Origin: Hamadaea sp013361475
GTDB taxonomy: Bacteria > Actinomycetota > Actinomycetes > Mycobacteriales > Micromonosporaceae
Length of the DNA: 64,000 nucleotides
Assembly (NCBI RefSeq): GCF_040654195.1
Contig: NZ_JBFAHM010000003.1
Location: forward strand, 310,001 to 374,000
Direction: 5' to 3'
Position numbers and translations under genes: made by a program. The notes below the pieces were generated by a model. That model was not told the origin of the DNA. It did no database searches and worked only from the letters and a program-made list of their open reading frames with translations. Below are positions 54,384-63,013 of this stretch, piece by piece (within the stretch, counting starts at the first letter, position 1; every line of letters begins with the position of its first letter).

Positions 54384-54821
54384 ATGGACATCAAGGTTTC
54401 GCACTGCTTCATTCTGGTGGACGACCACGACAAGGCGTTGGGCTTCTATCGTGACGTGCTCGGCTTCGAGGTCCGTAACGACATCGCCTTCGAGGGCATG
54501 CGCTGGGTCACCGTCGTCCCGCCGAGCCAGCCGGAGCTGCAGATCACGATCGAGACGGTCGACTCGAACCCGGAGGCCTCACCGGAGGACAAGGAGAAGC
54601 AGGCGGACCTGCTCGCCAAGGGCATGCTGCGCGGGCTCGTCTTCACCACCGACGACGTGGACGCCGCCTTCGAGCACATCCGGGCCTCCGGCGCCGAGGT
54701 GCTGGAGGAGCCGACGGACCAGGCTTACGGCGTACGCGACTGCGCGTTCCGGGACCCGGCCGGGAACATGATCCGGCTGAACCAGCCCAAGAAGGCGGCC
54801 CAACCCAAGAAGAAGGCGTAG
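54384..54821 (+). CDS. VOC-family (glyoxalase/bleomycin-resistance-like) protein
   Basis: 145-residue metal-dependent VOC fold: MDIKVSHCFILVDDHDKALG, FYRDVLGFEVRNDIAFEGMR, GMLRGLVFTTDDVDAAFEHI and the terminal FRDPAGNMIRLNQP. Such proteins are dioxygenases, isomerases or drug-binding proteins; the substrate cannot be told. A Lys-rich tail ends the protein. Coupled in an operon with the AraC gene; the terminator hairpin begins inside its last codons. Confidence 0.9.
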   Translation: MDIKVSHCFILVDDHDKALGFYRDVLGFEVRNDIAFEGMRWVTVVPPSQPELQITIETVDSNPEASPEDKEKQADLLAKGMLRGLVFTTDDVDAAFEHIRASGAEVLEEPTDQAYGVRDCAFRDPAGNMIRLNQPKKAAQPKKKA

Positions 54822-54841
54822 ACCGGAAGGCCTACGCCTTC
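54812..54841. terminator. Terminator overlapping the VOC stop codon
   Basis: 10-bp perfect stem GAAGGCGTAG / CTACGCCTTC with a 10-nt loop. The TAG in the 5' arm is the stop codon. Lies between convergent VOC and cupin genes and can act in both directions. Confidence 0.7.
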
Positions 54842-54855
54842 AGCTCGTCACGCGG

Positions 54856-55218
54856 TCAGCTCTGCTTGGCGTAGGTCGCGATCTCCCCGAAGTCGAGCGC
54901 GATGCAAGCCTCGTCGCCGACCACCTCGGCGTCATGGCCGGGCAGGATGAAGGCCACCTCGCCCGGGGTGATCTCCTGCTCGGAGCCGTCCTTCATGTGG
55001 ACGCGCATCCGGCCCTGGAGCAGATAGATGAGGTGCTGTACCTCGCACAGTTCCGTCCCGGCAAGCGGCTTCACGTTCAGCGACCACTTCCAGCCGGGTT
55101 CGAACGTTCCCCGCGCGACCGGCTTGTCCCCGAGCATCACGATGTCGGCCATGCCGTTGCCCTGGAACATGCGGGTCTCGTCGGGCTTCTCGAAGGTTTT
55201 CACTTCGATGGTGTTCAT
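54856..55218 (-). CDS. Cupin-domain protein
   Basis: 120-residue single-domain cupin. Motif 1 is around WKWSLNVKPLAGTELCEVQH and motif 2 around GEVAFILPGHDAEVVGDEAC. Metal-ligand His residues are present in part (QHLIY; GHDAEV). Cytoplasmic; catalytic role unknown. Start ATG 55218 (MNTIEVKTFEKPDE) matches homologues of this type; the open frame reaches 55332. Confidence 0.8.
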   Translation of the reverse strand: MNTIEVKTFEKPDETRMFQGNGMADIVMLGDKPVARGTFEPGWKWSLNVKPLAGTELCEVQHLIYLLQGRMRVHMKDGSEQEITPGEVAFILPGHDAEVVGDEACIALDFGEIATYAKQS

Positions 55219-55349
55219 GCAGGTCACCCCCCGTTCGATCCCTCCAGCGTACGGCTGATCGGCGGCGGCCGGACCAGCTATTCGGGGTGAACACGATTTG
55301 ACCGACTTGTCGTTATTTGAGCGAGAAGCCAATTCCTAGTGGAGGCATC

Positions 55350-56108
55350 GTGCTCAAGATAGACAAGACGGCGACCCGGGCGCTGGTCGCCGTCGGGCTG
55401 GCCGGAGCGATCTTCGTGATCGGCCTGATCGCGCTCGCCGGCGCGAACCACAAACCGCAGCGGGCCTGGGCGCAGACCGTCGTGCAATTGCATGAGGGGC
55501 AGGCGCCGACCACCGCCGCGGCGTACAAGCCGGGGGACCAGCAGTGCGCCGCGAACCAGGGTGGAGGCCCCTTCGCCGGTCAGGACGTCTGGGTGTTCGT
55601 CATCCCCGGCGGCTATGAGACCGGCGGTGACTTCGTCTCCTTGACGGCCGACTTCGGCCCGAACGGCACCGTGACCAAGACCGCCGCCCTCGACCCGGGG
55701 AACTTCGCCAACGGCGGGCCGGACGTCTCGAAGGCGTGGATCGTCACGCCCGCGGGGTGGACGCTCTTCGGCGCGAGCGCGGTGATCACGGGTACGGCCG
55801 AGTTCATCAACCTGACGCACACCTGCCCGGCGAGCGCCTCGCCGTCGCCGTCTCCGTCGGTCAGCCCGAGCACGAGCCCGAGCGCGTCGAGCAGCCCTAG
55901 CGCGTCCACCAGCCCGAGCCCGAGCCGTAGCCCGATCGGCAGCCCGAGCCCGTCGGCGAGCACGAGCCCGAGCGCCTCCACCAGCCCTAGCCCGAGCCGT
56001 AGCCCGATCGGCAGCCCGAGCCCGCATGGCGGCGGCTACGGGTATGACGACGAGGAGGAGGACCCGGACAACCAGGCTCCGTGGAACCGGTACTACATCT
56101 GGCACTGA
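55350..56108 (+). CDS. Membrane-anchored surface protein with Ser/Pro repeat tail
   Basis: 252 residues from GTG 55350 with GGAGG directly upstream (55341-55345). One TM helix at about 12-33; an extracellular domain (about 40-155) with a single Cys pair (DQQCAANQGG; NLTHTCPAS) and sequence PFAGQDVWVFVIPGGYETGG; then a Ser/Pro/Ala-rich stalk of about 70 residues containing a duplicated 17-residue unit, and an acidic C-terminus GYDDEEEDPDNQAPWNRYY. Not recognised; probably a cell-surface protein of unknown role. Confidence 0.65.
   Translation: MLKIDKTATRALVAVGLAGAIFVIGLIALAGANHKPQRAWAQTVVQLHEGQAPTTAAAYKPGDQQCAANQGGGPFAGQDVWVFVIPGGYETGGDFVSLTADFGPNGTVTKTAALDPGNFANGGPDVSKAWIVTPAGWTLFGASAVITGTAEFINLTHTCPASASPSPSPSVSPSTSPSASSSPSASTSPSPSRSPIGSPSPSASTSPSASTSPSPSRSPIGSPSPHGGGYGYDDEEEDPDNQAPWNRYYIWH
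55902..56024 (+). repeat. 51-bp direct repeat encoding Ser/Pro-rich stalk
   Basis: Two units (55902-55952 and 55974-56024), 72 bp apart, differ at two positions and encode ASTSPSPSRSPIGSPSP twice. Lies in the Ser/Pro stalk of the surface protein. Confidence 0.85.
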
Positions 56109-56122
56109 CGGAGGTGATCGAT

Positions 56123-56152
56123 GAAGCCCAGCGCCGTCCGGCGCTGGGCTTC
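56123..56152. terminator. Bidirectional terminator between surface-protein and kinase genes
   Basis: Perfect 13-bp stem GAAGCCCAGCGCC / GGCGCTGGGCTTC with a 4-nt loop, 14 bp after one stop and 5 bp from the stop of the convergent gene. Confidence 0.8.
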
Positions 56153-56157
56153 ACGGT

Positions 56158-57990
56158 TCACGGGGTCACGGTGGGACCGGCGGTCGGGCTCCGGCTCGGG
56201 CTCTTCGAGACCTTCGCCGACGGCGACGAGCTGGGACTCGCCGACTGCGACGGCGAGCTCGAGACCGTCGGCCCCTCCCACAACGTGAAATCGGTGAACA
56301 TCACCGAGTACGCCGCTTTGGACGCCCCGATCTGGTAAATCCCCATCGCCACCGAACCGGAGTCCAATCGAGACAATGGCCGGGCGCCTTGCGGCCGACC
56401 GTCGAGTGTCAGCGAGACGCGATCGGCCTCGACGACCATCTCGACGTCGATCGGCACGTTCAGGGCCAGCGACGTCCCGGCCGGCTGCGGCCAATTGTTG
56501 ATCGGCACCGAGGTCCATTTCCCGCCCGGCTTGGCGGGCGGCCGGTAGTCGTACAGTCCCACCGAATCCGGGCACAGCCTGATCGCGTACCCGCCGGTCT
56601 TGGGGGAGAAGCGGAACCACAACGCGGCGCAGGTCTTCGGCGTGACCAGCTGGAGGCGGACGCCCACCGCGACGTCCCGGGCGTTGCGGGGCGGGACGAT
56701 GTGGCATTGCGCGACGCCGGTGGTGGTCGTGGCGGTGTAGCCCTCGGGGCTGAACTTGCACGCGGCGCTTTCCTGCCAGTATTGCGGGGCGGTGAGCGCG
56801 CTGGGCGGAATGATCTCGTACCAGCCGAGAGGAGCCTTGAGCTGCGGAAGTGGGTCGGCGCTGGGGGAGACGGCGAGGCTGGGCGATTGTGTCACCGTCA
56901 CCGCGGCCGACGGAGAGGCTGTCGGTGTGGTGGGGGTGTTGGCGTTCGCGTCGGTCTTCTTCAGCAGGTAGCTGGAGAAGAACACGCCGCCCGCGGCCAG
57001 CACCGCGACCGTGGCGAGCCCGGCGACGAGCACCATCGAGCGGCGGCGCCGAGTCGAGACGATCATCGGACCGGTGTCGCCGCCGTCGTCGAGCAGCCCG
57101 AGCGAGGTCGGCTCCATCGCCTGGGCGGCGGCCGCCGGGCGGAGCACGTCCTTGGAGACGTGCGAGGTCGCACCGAGCGAGACCAGCCGGTCCAGCAGTT
57201 CGCGAGCGGTGGGCCGGGCGGCCGGATCCTTCTGAAGCGTCTGCGCGACGAGGTCGCGGAGCGCGGCGCCGACCCCGTCGAGGTTCGGCTCCTCGGTCAT
57301 GATCCGCACCGCGGTCGCGGCCGGGGTGTCCCCGCCGAACGGCGTGTGGCCGGTGGCGGCGTAGACCATGACCGCGCCCCAGGCGAAGACGTCGGCCGCG
57401 GGAGAGATCGGCCGGTCGACCGGCCCGAGCCGCTCGGGAGCGATGTACGGAATGGTGCCCATGACCTGATCGGTCTGGGTGAGCTGGGTGCCGTCCGCGC
57501 TGGCCCGGGCGAGGCCGAAGTCGATCACCTTGACCCCGCCCCGAGGCAGCAGCACGTTGGCCGGCTTCAGGTCGCGGTGGATGACCCCCGAGTTGTGGAT
57601 CGCGGTCAGCGCGGTCGCCATGCCGATGCCCAGCGAGTGCAGCGCGGCGCCCGACAACGGGCCGGATTCGCGGACGATCTCCGACAGCGTCGGCCCGTCG
57701 ACGTACTCCACCACCAGGTAGGGCGGCTCGTGCTCGGGATCGGCGTCCAGCACCTCGGCGGTGCAGAACGGCGGGACGTTCTTCGCCCGCTCGACCTCGC
57801 CGCTGAACCGTGCCCGGAACTCCGGCTGGTCGAGCAGGTGATCCTGGATGACCTTGAGCGCGACCTGCTGGCCGGCCGGCGACTCGGCCAGGAAGACCGT
57901 GCCCATGCCGCCCTGACCCAAGCGTCCAAGCAGCTTGTATCCGGCGATTTCCACCACATCGCCCGGACGTAGCGCCTGAACGCCTGACAT
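56158..57990 (-). CDS. Receptor-type Ser/Thr protein kinase (PASTA-less)
   Basis: Transmembrane eukaryotic-type kinase, 610 residues. Kinase domain about 18-275: glycine loop LGRLGQGGMGTVFLAESPAG, ATP-binding Lys46, catalytic HRD at 138-140 in HRDLKPANVLL, DFG at 157-159, APE in YIAPERL. TM helix about 318-342; the external part holds a Ser/Thr/Pro linker and a beta-sandwich of about 190 residues (resembling a concanavalin/LamG-like fold) and a Ser/Pro tail. No PASTA repeats, so the external sensor differs from PknB. Divergent from the P450 gene. Confidence 0.93.
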   Translation of the reverse strand: MSGVQALRPGDVVEIAGYKLLGRLGQGGMGTVFLAESPAGQQVALKVIQDHLLDQPEFRARFSGEVERAKNVPPFCTAEVLDADPEHEPPYLVVEYVDGPTLSEIVRESGPLSGAALHSLGIGMATALTAIHNSGVIHRDLKPANVLLPRGGVKVIDFGLARASADGTQLTQTDQVMGTIPYIAPERLGPVDRPISPAADVFAWGAVMVYAATGHTPFGGDTPAATAVRIMTEEPNLDGVGAALRDLVAQTLQKDPAARPTARELLDRLVSLGATSHVSKDVLRPAAAAQAMEPTSLGLLDDGGDTGPMIVSTRRRRSMVLVAGLATVAVLAAGGVFFSSYLLKKTDANANTPTTPTASPSAAVTVTQSPSLAVSPSADPLPQLKAPLGWYEIIPPSALTAPQYWQESAACKFSPEGYTATTTTGVAQCHIVPPRNARDVAVGVRLQLVTPKTCAALWFRFSPKTGGYAIRLCPDSVGLYDYRPPAKPGGKWTSVPINNWPQPAGTSLALNVPIDVEMVVEADRVSLTLDGRPQGARPLSRLDSGSVAMGIYQIGASKAAYSVMFTDFTLWEGPTVSSSPSQSASPSSSPSAKVSKSPSRSPTAGPTVTP

Positions 57991-58100
57991 GTTCGTTCCT
58001 CCCCGCGAGACTGCGACAGCATGCCACCGTAAGGCGGTGTCCGTAAATCACCCTTCGGGCACAGCCGACACATAGTGTGCGCCGTGCCACACTCGGGGCT

Positions 58101-59276
58101 ATGACATCGACGGCCGCCAGTCCTCACGAGACCCTCGCCCACCTGCGACAATCCGGCCCCGCCCACCAGATTCCGATCGGGCCGACCGCGGTCGGCTGGC
58201 TGATCACCCGGTACGCCGACGTGAAGCGAGCGCTGAACGATCCGCGACTGTCCAAGCAGGCCCTGTCCCTCCGGCCGACCGGCGGCGCCCCGTTCCCGGT
58301 CGAGGTACGCAAGGCGATGAGCGAGCACATGCTCAACTTCGACCCGCCCGAGCACACCCGGCTGCGCCGCCTGGTCTCCGCCTCGTTCACCGCTCGCCGG
58401 GTCGAAAGTCTCCGCCCCCGGATCGAACAGCTCACCGAGGAGCTGCTCGACGGACTGGCGGGCCGGGACGAGGTCGACCTCATCGACGACTTCGCCTTTC
58501 CGTTGCCGTTCACCGTCATCTGCGAGCTGATCGGCGTACCGGAGATCGATCGGGAGGCCTTCCGGAGCTGGTCGAACACGATGGTGGCCGGTCCGGCCGC
58601 GCCCCCGGAGGAGATGTACGCCGCGGTCGCCGCCACTGCGGAGTACGTGGCGGACCTCATTGGACGTAAGCGCGCTGAACCCGACGACGCCCTGCTCAGC
58701 AGTCTGATCCAGGCCAGCGACGCCGGTGAGGGACTGACCGCCGACGAACTGAGTTCGCTGGTCTTCCTGCTCCTGCTGGCCGGGCACGAGACGACGGTGA
58801 ACCTGATCGGCAACGCGGTCTACGTGCTGTTGCAGCGCCCGTCCTGGGCTGACGAACTCCGAGCCGACCCGTCGCTGGTGCCGGGTGCGATCGAGGAGAT
58901 CCTGCGATACGAGAGCCCGGTGAAGTCCTCGACGCTCCGCCTGACCACCGAGCCCGTCACGTACGGCGACGTCACCATCCCGGCCGACGAGATCGTCATC
59001 ATCTCGCTGCTGTCGGCCAACCGGGACGGCGACGCGTTCGTCGCGCCCGACGAGTTCGACCCCACCCGCACCGATGCCGGCGGCCATGTCGCCTTCGGCC
59101 ACGGCATCCACTACTGCCTTGGGGCTCCGCTCGCCCGGCTGGAGGCGCAGATCGCGGTGTCCGCGCTGCTCCGGCGCTATCCCGAGCTGCGTGTGGCGGT
59201 CCCGCTCGACGAACTCGAGTGGCGGCCGGGGCTGCTCATGCACGGGGTGACGCGGCTGCCCGTGGCGCCCCGCTGA
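58101..59276 (+). CDS. Cytochrome P450
   Basis: 391-residue cytosolic haem monooxygenase typical of actinomycetes. I-helix LLLAGHETTVNLI, K-helix ExxR in IEEILRYESP, haem loop FGHGIHYCLGAPLARLE with haem-ligand Cys339. ATG 58101 (MTSTAASPHETLAHL) is chosen; the frame is open 24 nt more. The electron donors (ferredoxin and reductase) are not adjacent. Substrate unknown. It ends in a strong hairpin. Confidence 0.96.
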   Translation: MTSTAASPHETLAHLRQSGPAHQIPIGPTAVGWLITRYADVKRALNDPRLSKQALSLRPTGGAPFPVEVRKAMSEHMLNFDPPEHTRLRRLVSASFTARRVESLRPRIEQLTEELLDGLAGRDEVDLIDDFAFPLPFTVICELIGVPEIDREAFRSWSNTMVAGPAAPPEEMYAAVAATAEYVADLIGRKRAEPDDALLSSLIQASDAGEGLTADELSSLVFLLLLAGHETTVNLIGNAVYVLLQRPSWADELRADPSLVPGAIEEILRYESPVKSSTLRLTTEPVTYGDVTIPADEIVIISLLSANRDGDAFVAPDEFDPTRTDAGGHVAFGHGIHYCLGAPLARLEAQIAVSALLRRYPELRVAVPLDELEWRPGLLMHGVTRLPVAPR

Positions 59277-59284
59277 CGGCTCCA

Positions 59285-59315
59285 CCCGGGCGGCTTGTCG
59301 ATCAGGCCGCCCGGG
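59285..59315 (+). terminator. Terminator of the P450 gene
   Basis: 10-bp stem CCCGGGCGGC / GCCGCCCGGG with an 11-nt loop, 8 bp after the P450 stop; no T-tract. Confidence 0.5.
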
Positions 59316-59318
59316 GAA

Positions 59319-59376
59319 CGATCAGGGCGGCCGGCACACGACACGCCGGTCGATCACGACCGTTAGTTCATGATCG
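59319..59376. repeat. Dispersed repeat family, copy C (inverted orientation)
   Basis: On the minus strand it reads GATCATGAACTAACGGTCG and then GTGATCGACCGGCGTGTCG, nearly the same as copy D at 62357. The right arm is degenerate (CGCCCTGATCG), so the outer palindrome is imperfect. Confidence 0.75.
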
Positions 59377-59444
59377 GCGGACCTGCGCGGACAATTGCCG
59401 CGCGGGAGGGCAACGGATCGGGACGCCCACAGCGTTCCCACCGC

Positions 59445-60176
59445 ATGGAGCTGCGTCTGTCCGCGGCGGATCTCGGCCGCATCACCGTCGCGCAAGGAGC
59501 CGACCCCGAGCTGGAGTTCCAGCTCAGCCTGCGGATGTTGCGCCGGCCTTCGCTGCCGTGTTTCGTCGAGTGGCACGGGGAGATGGCGCAGCGTTTCCGC
59601 TACCGGCAGGTGACCGATCGGTCCGGTTTCGAGCGCGCGGCGATCGAGCCGTACTGGGATCGCATCGAGAAGTTCGTCGCCGCCGAGCGGGTGCGGCTCG
59701 GCCGGACGTTGCTCGACGGTGGCTTGGACGGCCTGCTCTCCACGTTGCATCCGGAGGTCCGCTGGGCGCCGCCGACGTTGCGGGTGGCCGGTCCCGACGA
59801 GCCGGTCGCCGCGGCGGGCGGGTTGCTCGTCCAGCCGTCGGTCTTCGTCGGCCATCATCCGATGCTCCTGCGCCGCGGCGGTCAGGCCGTCCTCGTCCAG
59901 CCGGTGAGCTGCGAGTTGGAGGATCAGGCGGACGAGCAGCTCGGCGCGCTGATGGGGCATACCCGGGCCAAGCTGGTCAAACTGCTGATGCTCGCGGGCG
60001 GTGCGACGACCACGCAACTCGCTCGCCGCGCCGATCTCTCCCTGGCCGCGGTCAGCCAGCACGTCGGCGTTCTGCGGGCCGTCGGGCTCGTGGTCACCCA
60101 GAACGCCGGGCGTGAGCGCTGCCATCTGCTCACGCCGGCGGGCGCACGGCTCGTGGAGCGTCCGGCCTGTTCCTGA
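59445..60176 (+). CDS. ArsR-type winged-helix regulator with N-terminal DUF5937-like domain
   Basis: 243 residues. The N-terminal 170 residues (MELRLSAADLGRITVAQGAD; FRYRQVTDRSGFERAAIEPY) match the DUF5937-like domain that precedes ArsR-type HTHs in actinobacteria; C-terminal winged helix ATTTQLARRADLSLAAVSQH. Start ATG 59445 fits homologues; no clear Shine-Dalgarno. It is adjacent to the alpha-galactosidase gene (40 bp) but may be unrelated to it. Confidence 0.85.
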   Translation: MELRLSAADLGRITVAQGADPELEFQLSLRMLRRPSLPCFVEWHGEMAQRFRYRQVTDRSGFERAAIEPYWDRIEKFVAAERVRLGRTLLDGGLDGLLSTLHPEVRWAPPTLRVAGPDEPVAAAGGLLVQPSVFVGHHPMLLRRGGQAVLVQPVSCELEDQADEQLGALMGHTRAKLVKLLMLAGGATTTQLARRADLSLAAVSQHVGVLRAVGLVVTQNAGRERCHLLTPAGARLVERPACS

Positions 60177-60203
60177 CTTGTACGCCGATGGCCGCCCGGC
60201 GGA

Positions 60204-60209
60204 TATCCT
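60204..60209 (+). promoter_or_regulatory. Candidate -10 box for a leaderless GH36 transcript
   Basis: TATCCT ends 7 nt before ATG 60217 with no Shine-Dalgarno between. The gene may therefore be transcribed independently of the regulator gene upstream. Confidence 0.4.
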
Positions 60210-60216
60210 CGCCGAC

Positions 60217-62337
60217 ATGACCTTGGTGTGTCTGCGGGCGAACGACTCGGCGCTGGTGCTGGACCTGTCCGGCCCGAAGCTGCCTCGGGTGCTGCATTGG
60301 GGGGCTGACCTGGGATCGCTGGAGGGTTTCGCGGCCGCCACGCAGCCGTTCGCCTTGCAGGTCGACGAGCCGATGCCGATCACGCTCCTGCCGGCGCAGG
60401 CGGACGGCTGGCACGGTCGCCCCGGGCTCGCCGGGCATCGCGACGGCACGTGGCCCTTCCAGCGGCTGACCGTCAGCGGTGAACCTCTCGTCGAGATCGA
60501 CCCCGCCGGTGGCGGCCGGGTGGTCGTCGAGGCGGCTGACGGCCCGGCGGGCATCGCGACCGTCAGCGAGCTGGTCCTGAGCCCGCAAGGCGTGCTGCGG
60601 ATCCGGCACACGGTGACGAACACCGGCGACGGGGTCTGGACGCTGGATCGCCTGGAAGCACTGCTCCCGCTGCCGGGGCAGGCTCGGGAACTGCTGGATT
60701 TCACCGGTCGCTGGCCCCGGGAGAAGCAGCCGCAGCGGGCGGAGTTCCAGCACGGCTCGCACGTGCGGGAGAACCGCCGGGGGCATACGGGGCACGACGC
60801 GACCGGCCTGCTCGTCGCCGGTACGCCGGGGTTCGGCTTCCGTACCGGCGAAGTTTGGGCAGTCCACATCGGATGGAGCGGCGACCACGTCCATGCGGCG
60901 GAACGTTTCTCGGAGGGCGTGAGCCTGCTCGGCGGCGGTGAGCTGCTCCTCCCCGGCGAGGTACGCCTCGCGCCGGGTGAGGCGTACGCGAGTCCCTGGG
61001 CGTACTTCGCGTATTCGCCGGTGGGGCTGGACGGGTTGAGCAGTGCTCTCCATCGCGAACTTCGCGCCCGGCCGAACCATCCGCGCAGTCCCCGCCCGGT
61101 GGTGCTGAACACCTGGGAGGCGGTCTACTTCGATCACCGGCTCGACCGGCTGAAGGCGCTGGCCGACGTCGCCGCCCGGATCGGAGTCGAGCGGTTCGTC
61201 CTGGACGACGGCTGGTTCCTCGGCCGCCGCGACGACCGGGCCGGCCTCGGCGACTGGTATGTCGACCCAGAGGTGTGGCCGGACGGGCTGCATCCCCTCG
61301 TCGACCACGTACGCGGGCTGGGCCTCCAAGTCGGGCTGTGGTTCGAGCCGGAGATGGTGAATCCCCGTTCCCGGCTGGCCGAGGAGCATCCGGACTGGGT
61401 GCTCGCCACGCCGGGCCGGTGGCCGGTGCTCGCCCGGAACCAGGTCGTCCTCGACGTCGCCCACCCCGACGCGTACGCGTATCTGCTCGACCGGATCTCG
61501 TCGCTGGTGACCGAGTACGGCATCGACTACATCAAGTGGGATCACAACCGGGACCTCGTCGAAGCCGTGCACGCCGGGACGGCGGGCGTACGCGCCCAGA
61601 CGCTGGCCGTCTATCGCCTGCTCGCCGAGGTGCGCCGTCGCCATCCGAAGCTGGAGATCGAGTCGTGTTCGGGCGGCGGCGCCCGCATCGACTACGGCAT
61701 CCTCGAGCACACCGACCGGGTCTGGACCTCGGACACCAACGACGCCCTGGAGCGCCAGGCGATCCAGCGCTGGACCGGTCTGCTGCTCCCGCCGGAGCTG
61801 ATGGGGGCGCACGTCGGGCCGCCGCACGCGCACACCACCGGCCGGTACGCCGACCTCCCGTTCCGCGCGGCCACTGCCCTTTTCGGCCACGCCGGCCTGG
61901 AGTGGGACCTGACGTCCCTCGGCGAGGCCGAACTCGACCAGCTCACCGCGTGGATCACGCTCTACAAGCGACTGCGACCGCTGCTGCACACCGGGGACGT
62001 CGTCCGGGCCGACCATCCGGATCCGGCCGCCTGGCTGCACGGCGTCGTCGCGGCCGACCGGGAGCACGCCGTCTACTGCTACGCGCAGCTGACCTCGCCG
62101 TTGGACACTGCACCGCCCGCGCTGCGCCTGCCCGGCCTCGATCCCGCCCGGTCCTACGAGGTACGCGTCCTGCCCGAAGTCAGCGGCGCGTTGGGCGGAC
62201 CTGCTCGGAATCCGGCCTGGCGAGACGGGCTCACCGCGTCCGGAGCAGTGCTCTCGACGGTGGGTCTGCGGGCGCCCCGGCTGAACCCGGCCGAGTCCCT
62301 GGTCGTCGAACTCCGCGCCCTCTCCACCACCCCCTGA
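60217..62337 (+). CDS. Alpha-galactosidase, family GH36
   Basis: 706-residue cytosolic alpha-galactosidase that removes alpha-linked galactose from raffinose-type sugars or melibiose. An N-terminal beta-supersandwich domain precedes the TIM barrel: VLNTWEAVYFDHRLDRLKAL, FVLDDGWFLGRRDDRAGLGD, GLWFEPEMVNP; nucleophile Asp442 in YIKWDHNRD, acid/base Asp506 in WTSDTNDALE, and SCSGGGARIDYGIL. No signal peptide. ATG 60217 is chosen because the protein starts MTLVCLRANDSALVLDLSGP like its family; the longer open frame overlaps the regulator gene. Confidence 0.93.
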   Translation: MTLVCLRANDSALVLDLSGPKLPRVLHWGADLGSLEGFAAATQPFALQVDEPMPITLLPAQADGWHGRPGLAGHRDGTWPFQRLTVSGEPLVEIDPAGGGRVVVEAADGPAGIATVSELVLSPQGVLRIRHTVTNTGDGVWTLDRLEALLPLPGQARELLDFTGRWPREKQPQRAEFQHGSHVRENRRGHTGHDATGLLVAGTPGFGFRTGEVWAVHIGWSGDHVHAAERFSEGVSLLGGGELLLPGEVRLAPGEAYASPWAYFAYSPVGLDGLSSALHRELRARPNHPRSPRPVVLNTWEAVYFDHRLDRLKALADVAARIGVERFVLDDGWFLGRRDDRAGLGDWYVDPEVWPDGLHPLVDHVRGLGLQVGLWFEPEMVNPRSRLAEEHPDWVLATPGRWPVLARNQVVLDVAHPDAYAYLLDRISSLVTEYGIDYIKWDHNRDLVEAVHAGTAGVRAQTLAVYRLLAEVRRRHPKLEIESCSGGGARIDYGILEHTDRVWTSDTNDALERQAIQRWTGLLLPPELMGAHVGPPHAHTTGRYADLPFRAATALFGHAGLEWDLTSLGEAELDQLTAWITLYKRLRPLLHTGDVVRADHPDPAAWLHGVVAADREHAVYCYAQLTSPLDTAPPALRLPGLDPARSYEVRVLPEVSGALGGPARNPAWRDGLTASGAVLSTVGLRAPRLNPAESLVVELRALSTTP

Positions 62338-62356
62338 CCCCCGTTGGTTTCCCGCG

Positions 62357-62437
62357 CGATCATGAACTTACGGTCGTGATCCACCGGTGTGTCGTGTCCG
62401 CGACGCCCTGATTAACTCCCCGACGGCATGATCAACG
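62357..62437. repeat. Dispersed repeat family, copy D
   Basis: Begins GATCATGAACTTACGGTCG, has the shared centre ACCGGTGTGTCGTGTCCG, and ends GCATGATCAACG. Longer than copies A and B: CGCCCTGATTAACTCC, as in copy C, is followed by a second right-arm-like end. Intergenic. Confidence 0.75.
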
Positions 62438-62497
62438 CGCCGCATCACCGTGCCACGTCGGAAGGCCGGCGTCGGCGGCCCGTGGGACAGTGGGCTT

Positions 62498-62995
62498 ATG
62501 CGGTACGACCTGGTCGAAGGCGACATCACCGAGCAGCACGTCGACGTGATCGTGAACGCGGCGAACTCCTCGCTCCTCGGCGGGGGAGGAGTGGACGGCG
62601 CGATCCATCGCAAGGGCGGTCCCGAGATCCTGGCCGAGTGCCGGGCGCTGCGCGCCTCGAAGTACGGGCGGGGGCTGCCGACCGGGCAGGCGGTCGCCAC
62701 CACCGCTGGGAAGCTGCCCGCTCGGTGGGTCGTGCATACGGTCGGGCCGGTCTACAGCTCCACCGAGGACCGATCCGCGATGTTGACCGCGTGCTACGCG
62801 AACTCCCTGACGGTGGCCGACGGCCTCGACGCCCGGAGCATCGCGTTTCCCCTGATCTCTTCGGGCATCTACGGCTGGCCGCTGGAGGACGCCCTCGATC
62901 GGGCGACCGCGGCCATCGAGGCCTTCGAACCGCGGTCGCTGACCGAGGCGCGGGTGGTCCTCTTCGGTGCGGCGGCTCGTTTGCGTACTGGGTGA
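62498..62995 (+). CDS. Macrodomain protein (O-acetyl-ADP-ribose deacetylase type)
   Basis: 165-residue single macrodomain of the YmdB/MacroD type: VEGDITEQHVDVIVNAANSS, LLGGGGVDGAIHRKGGPEI, GLPTGQAVATTAGKLPARWV and SSGIYGWPLEDALDRA. Such enzymes hydrolyse O-acetyl-ADP-ribose and mono-ADP-ribosylated proteins. ATG 62498 (MRYDLVEGDIT) gives the family start; no Shine-Dalgarno, so possibly leaderless. Neighbouring genes do not suggest a NAD-linked system. Confidence 0.95.
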   Translation: MRYDLVEGDITEQHVDVIVNAANSSLLGGGGVDGAIHRKGGPEILAECRALRASKYGRGLPTGQAVATTAGKLPARWVVHTVGPVYSSTEDRSAMLTACYANSLTVADGLDARSIAFPLISSGIYGWPLEDALDRATAAIEAFEPRSLTEARVVLFGAAARLRTG

Positions 62996-63013
62996 CCTGG
63001 GTATTCGCCCTCG

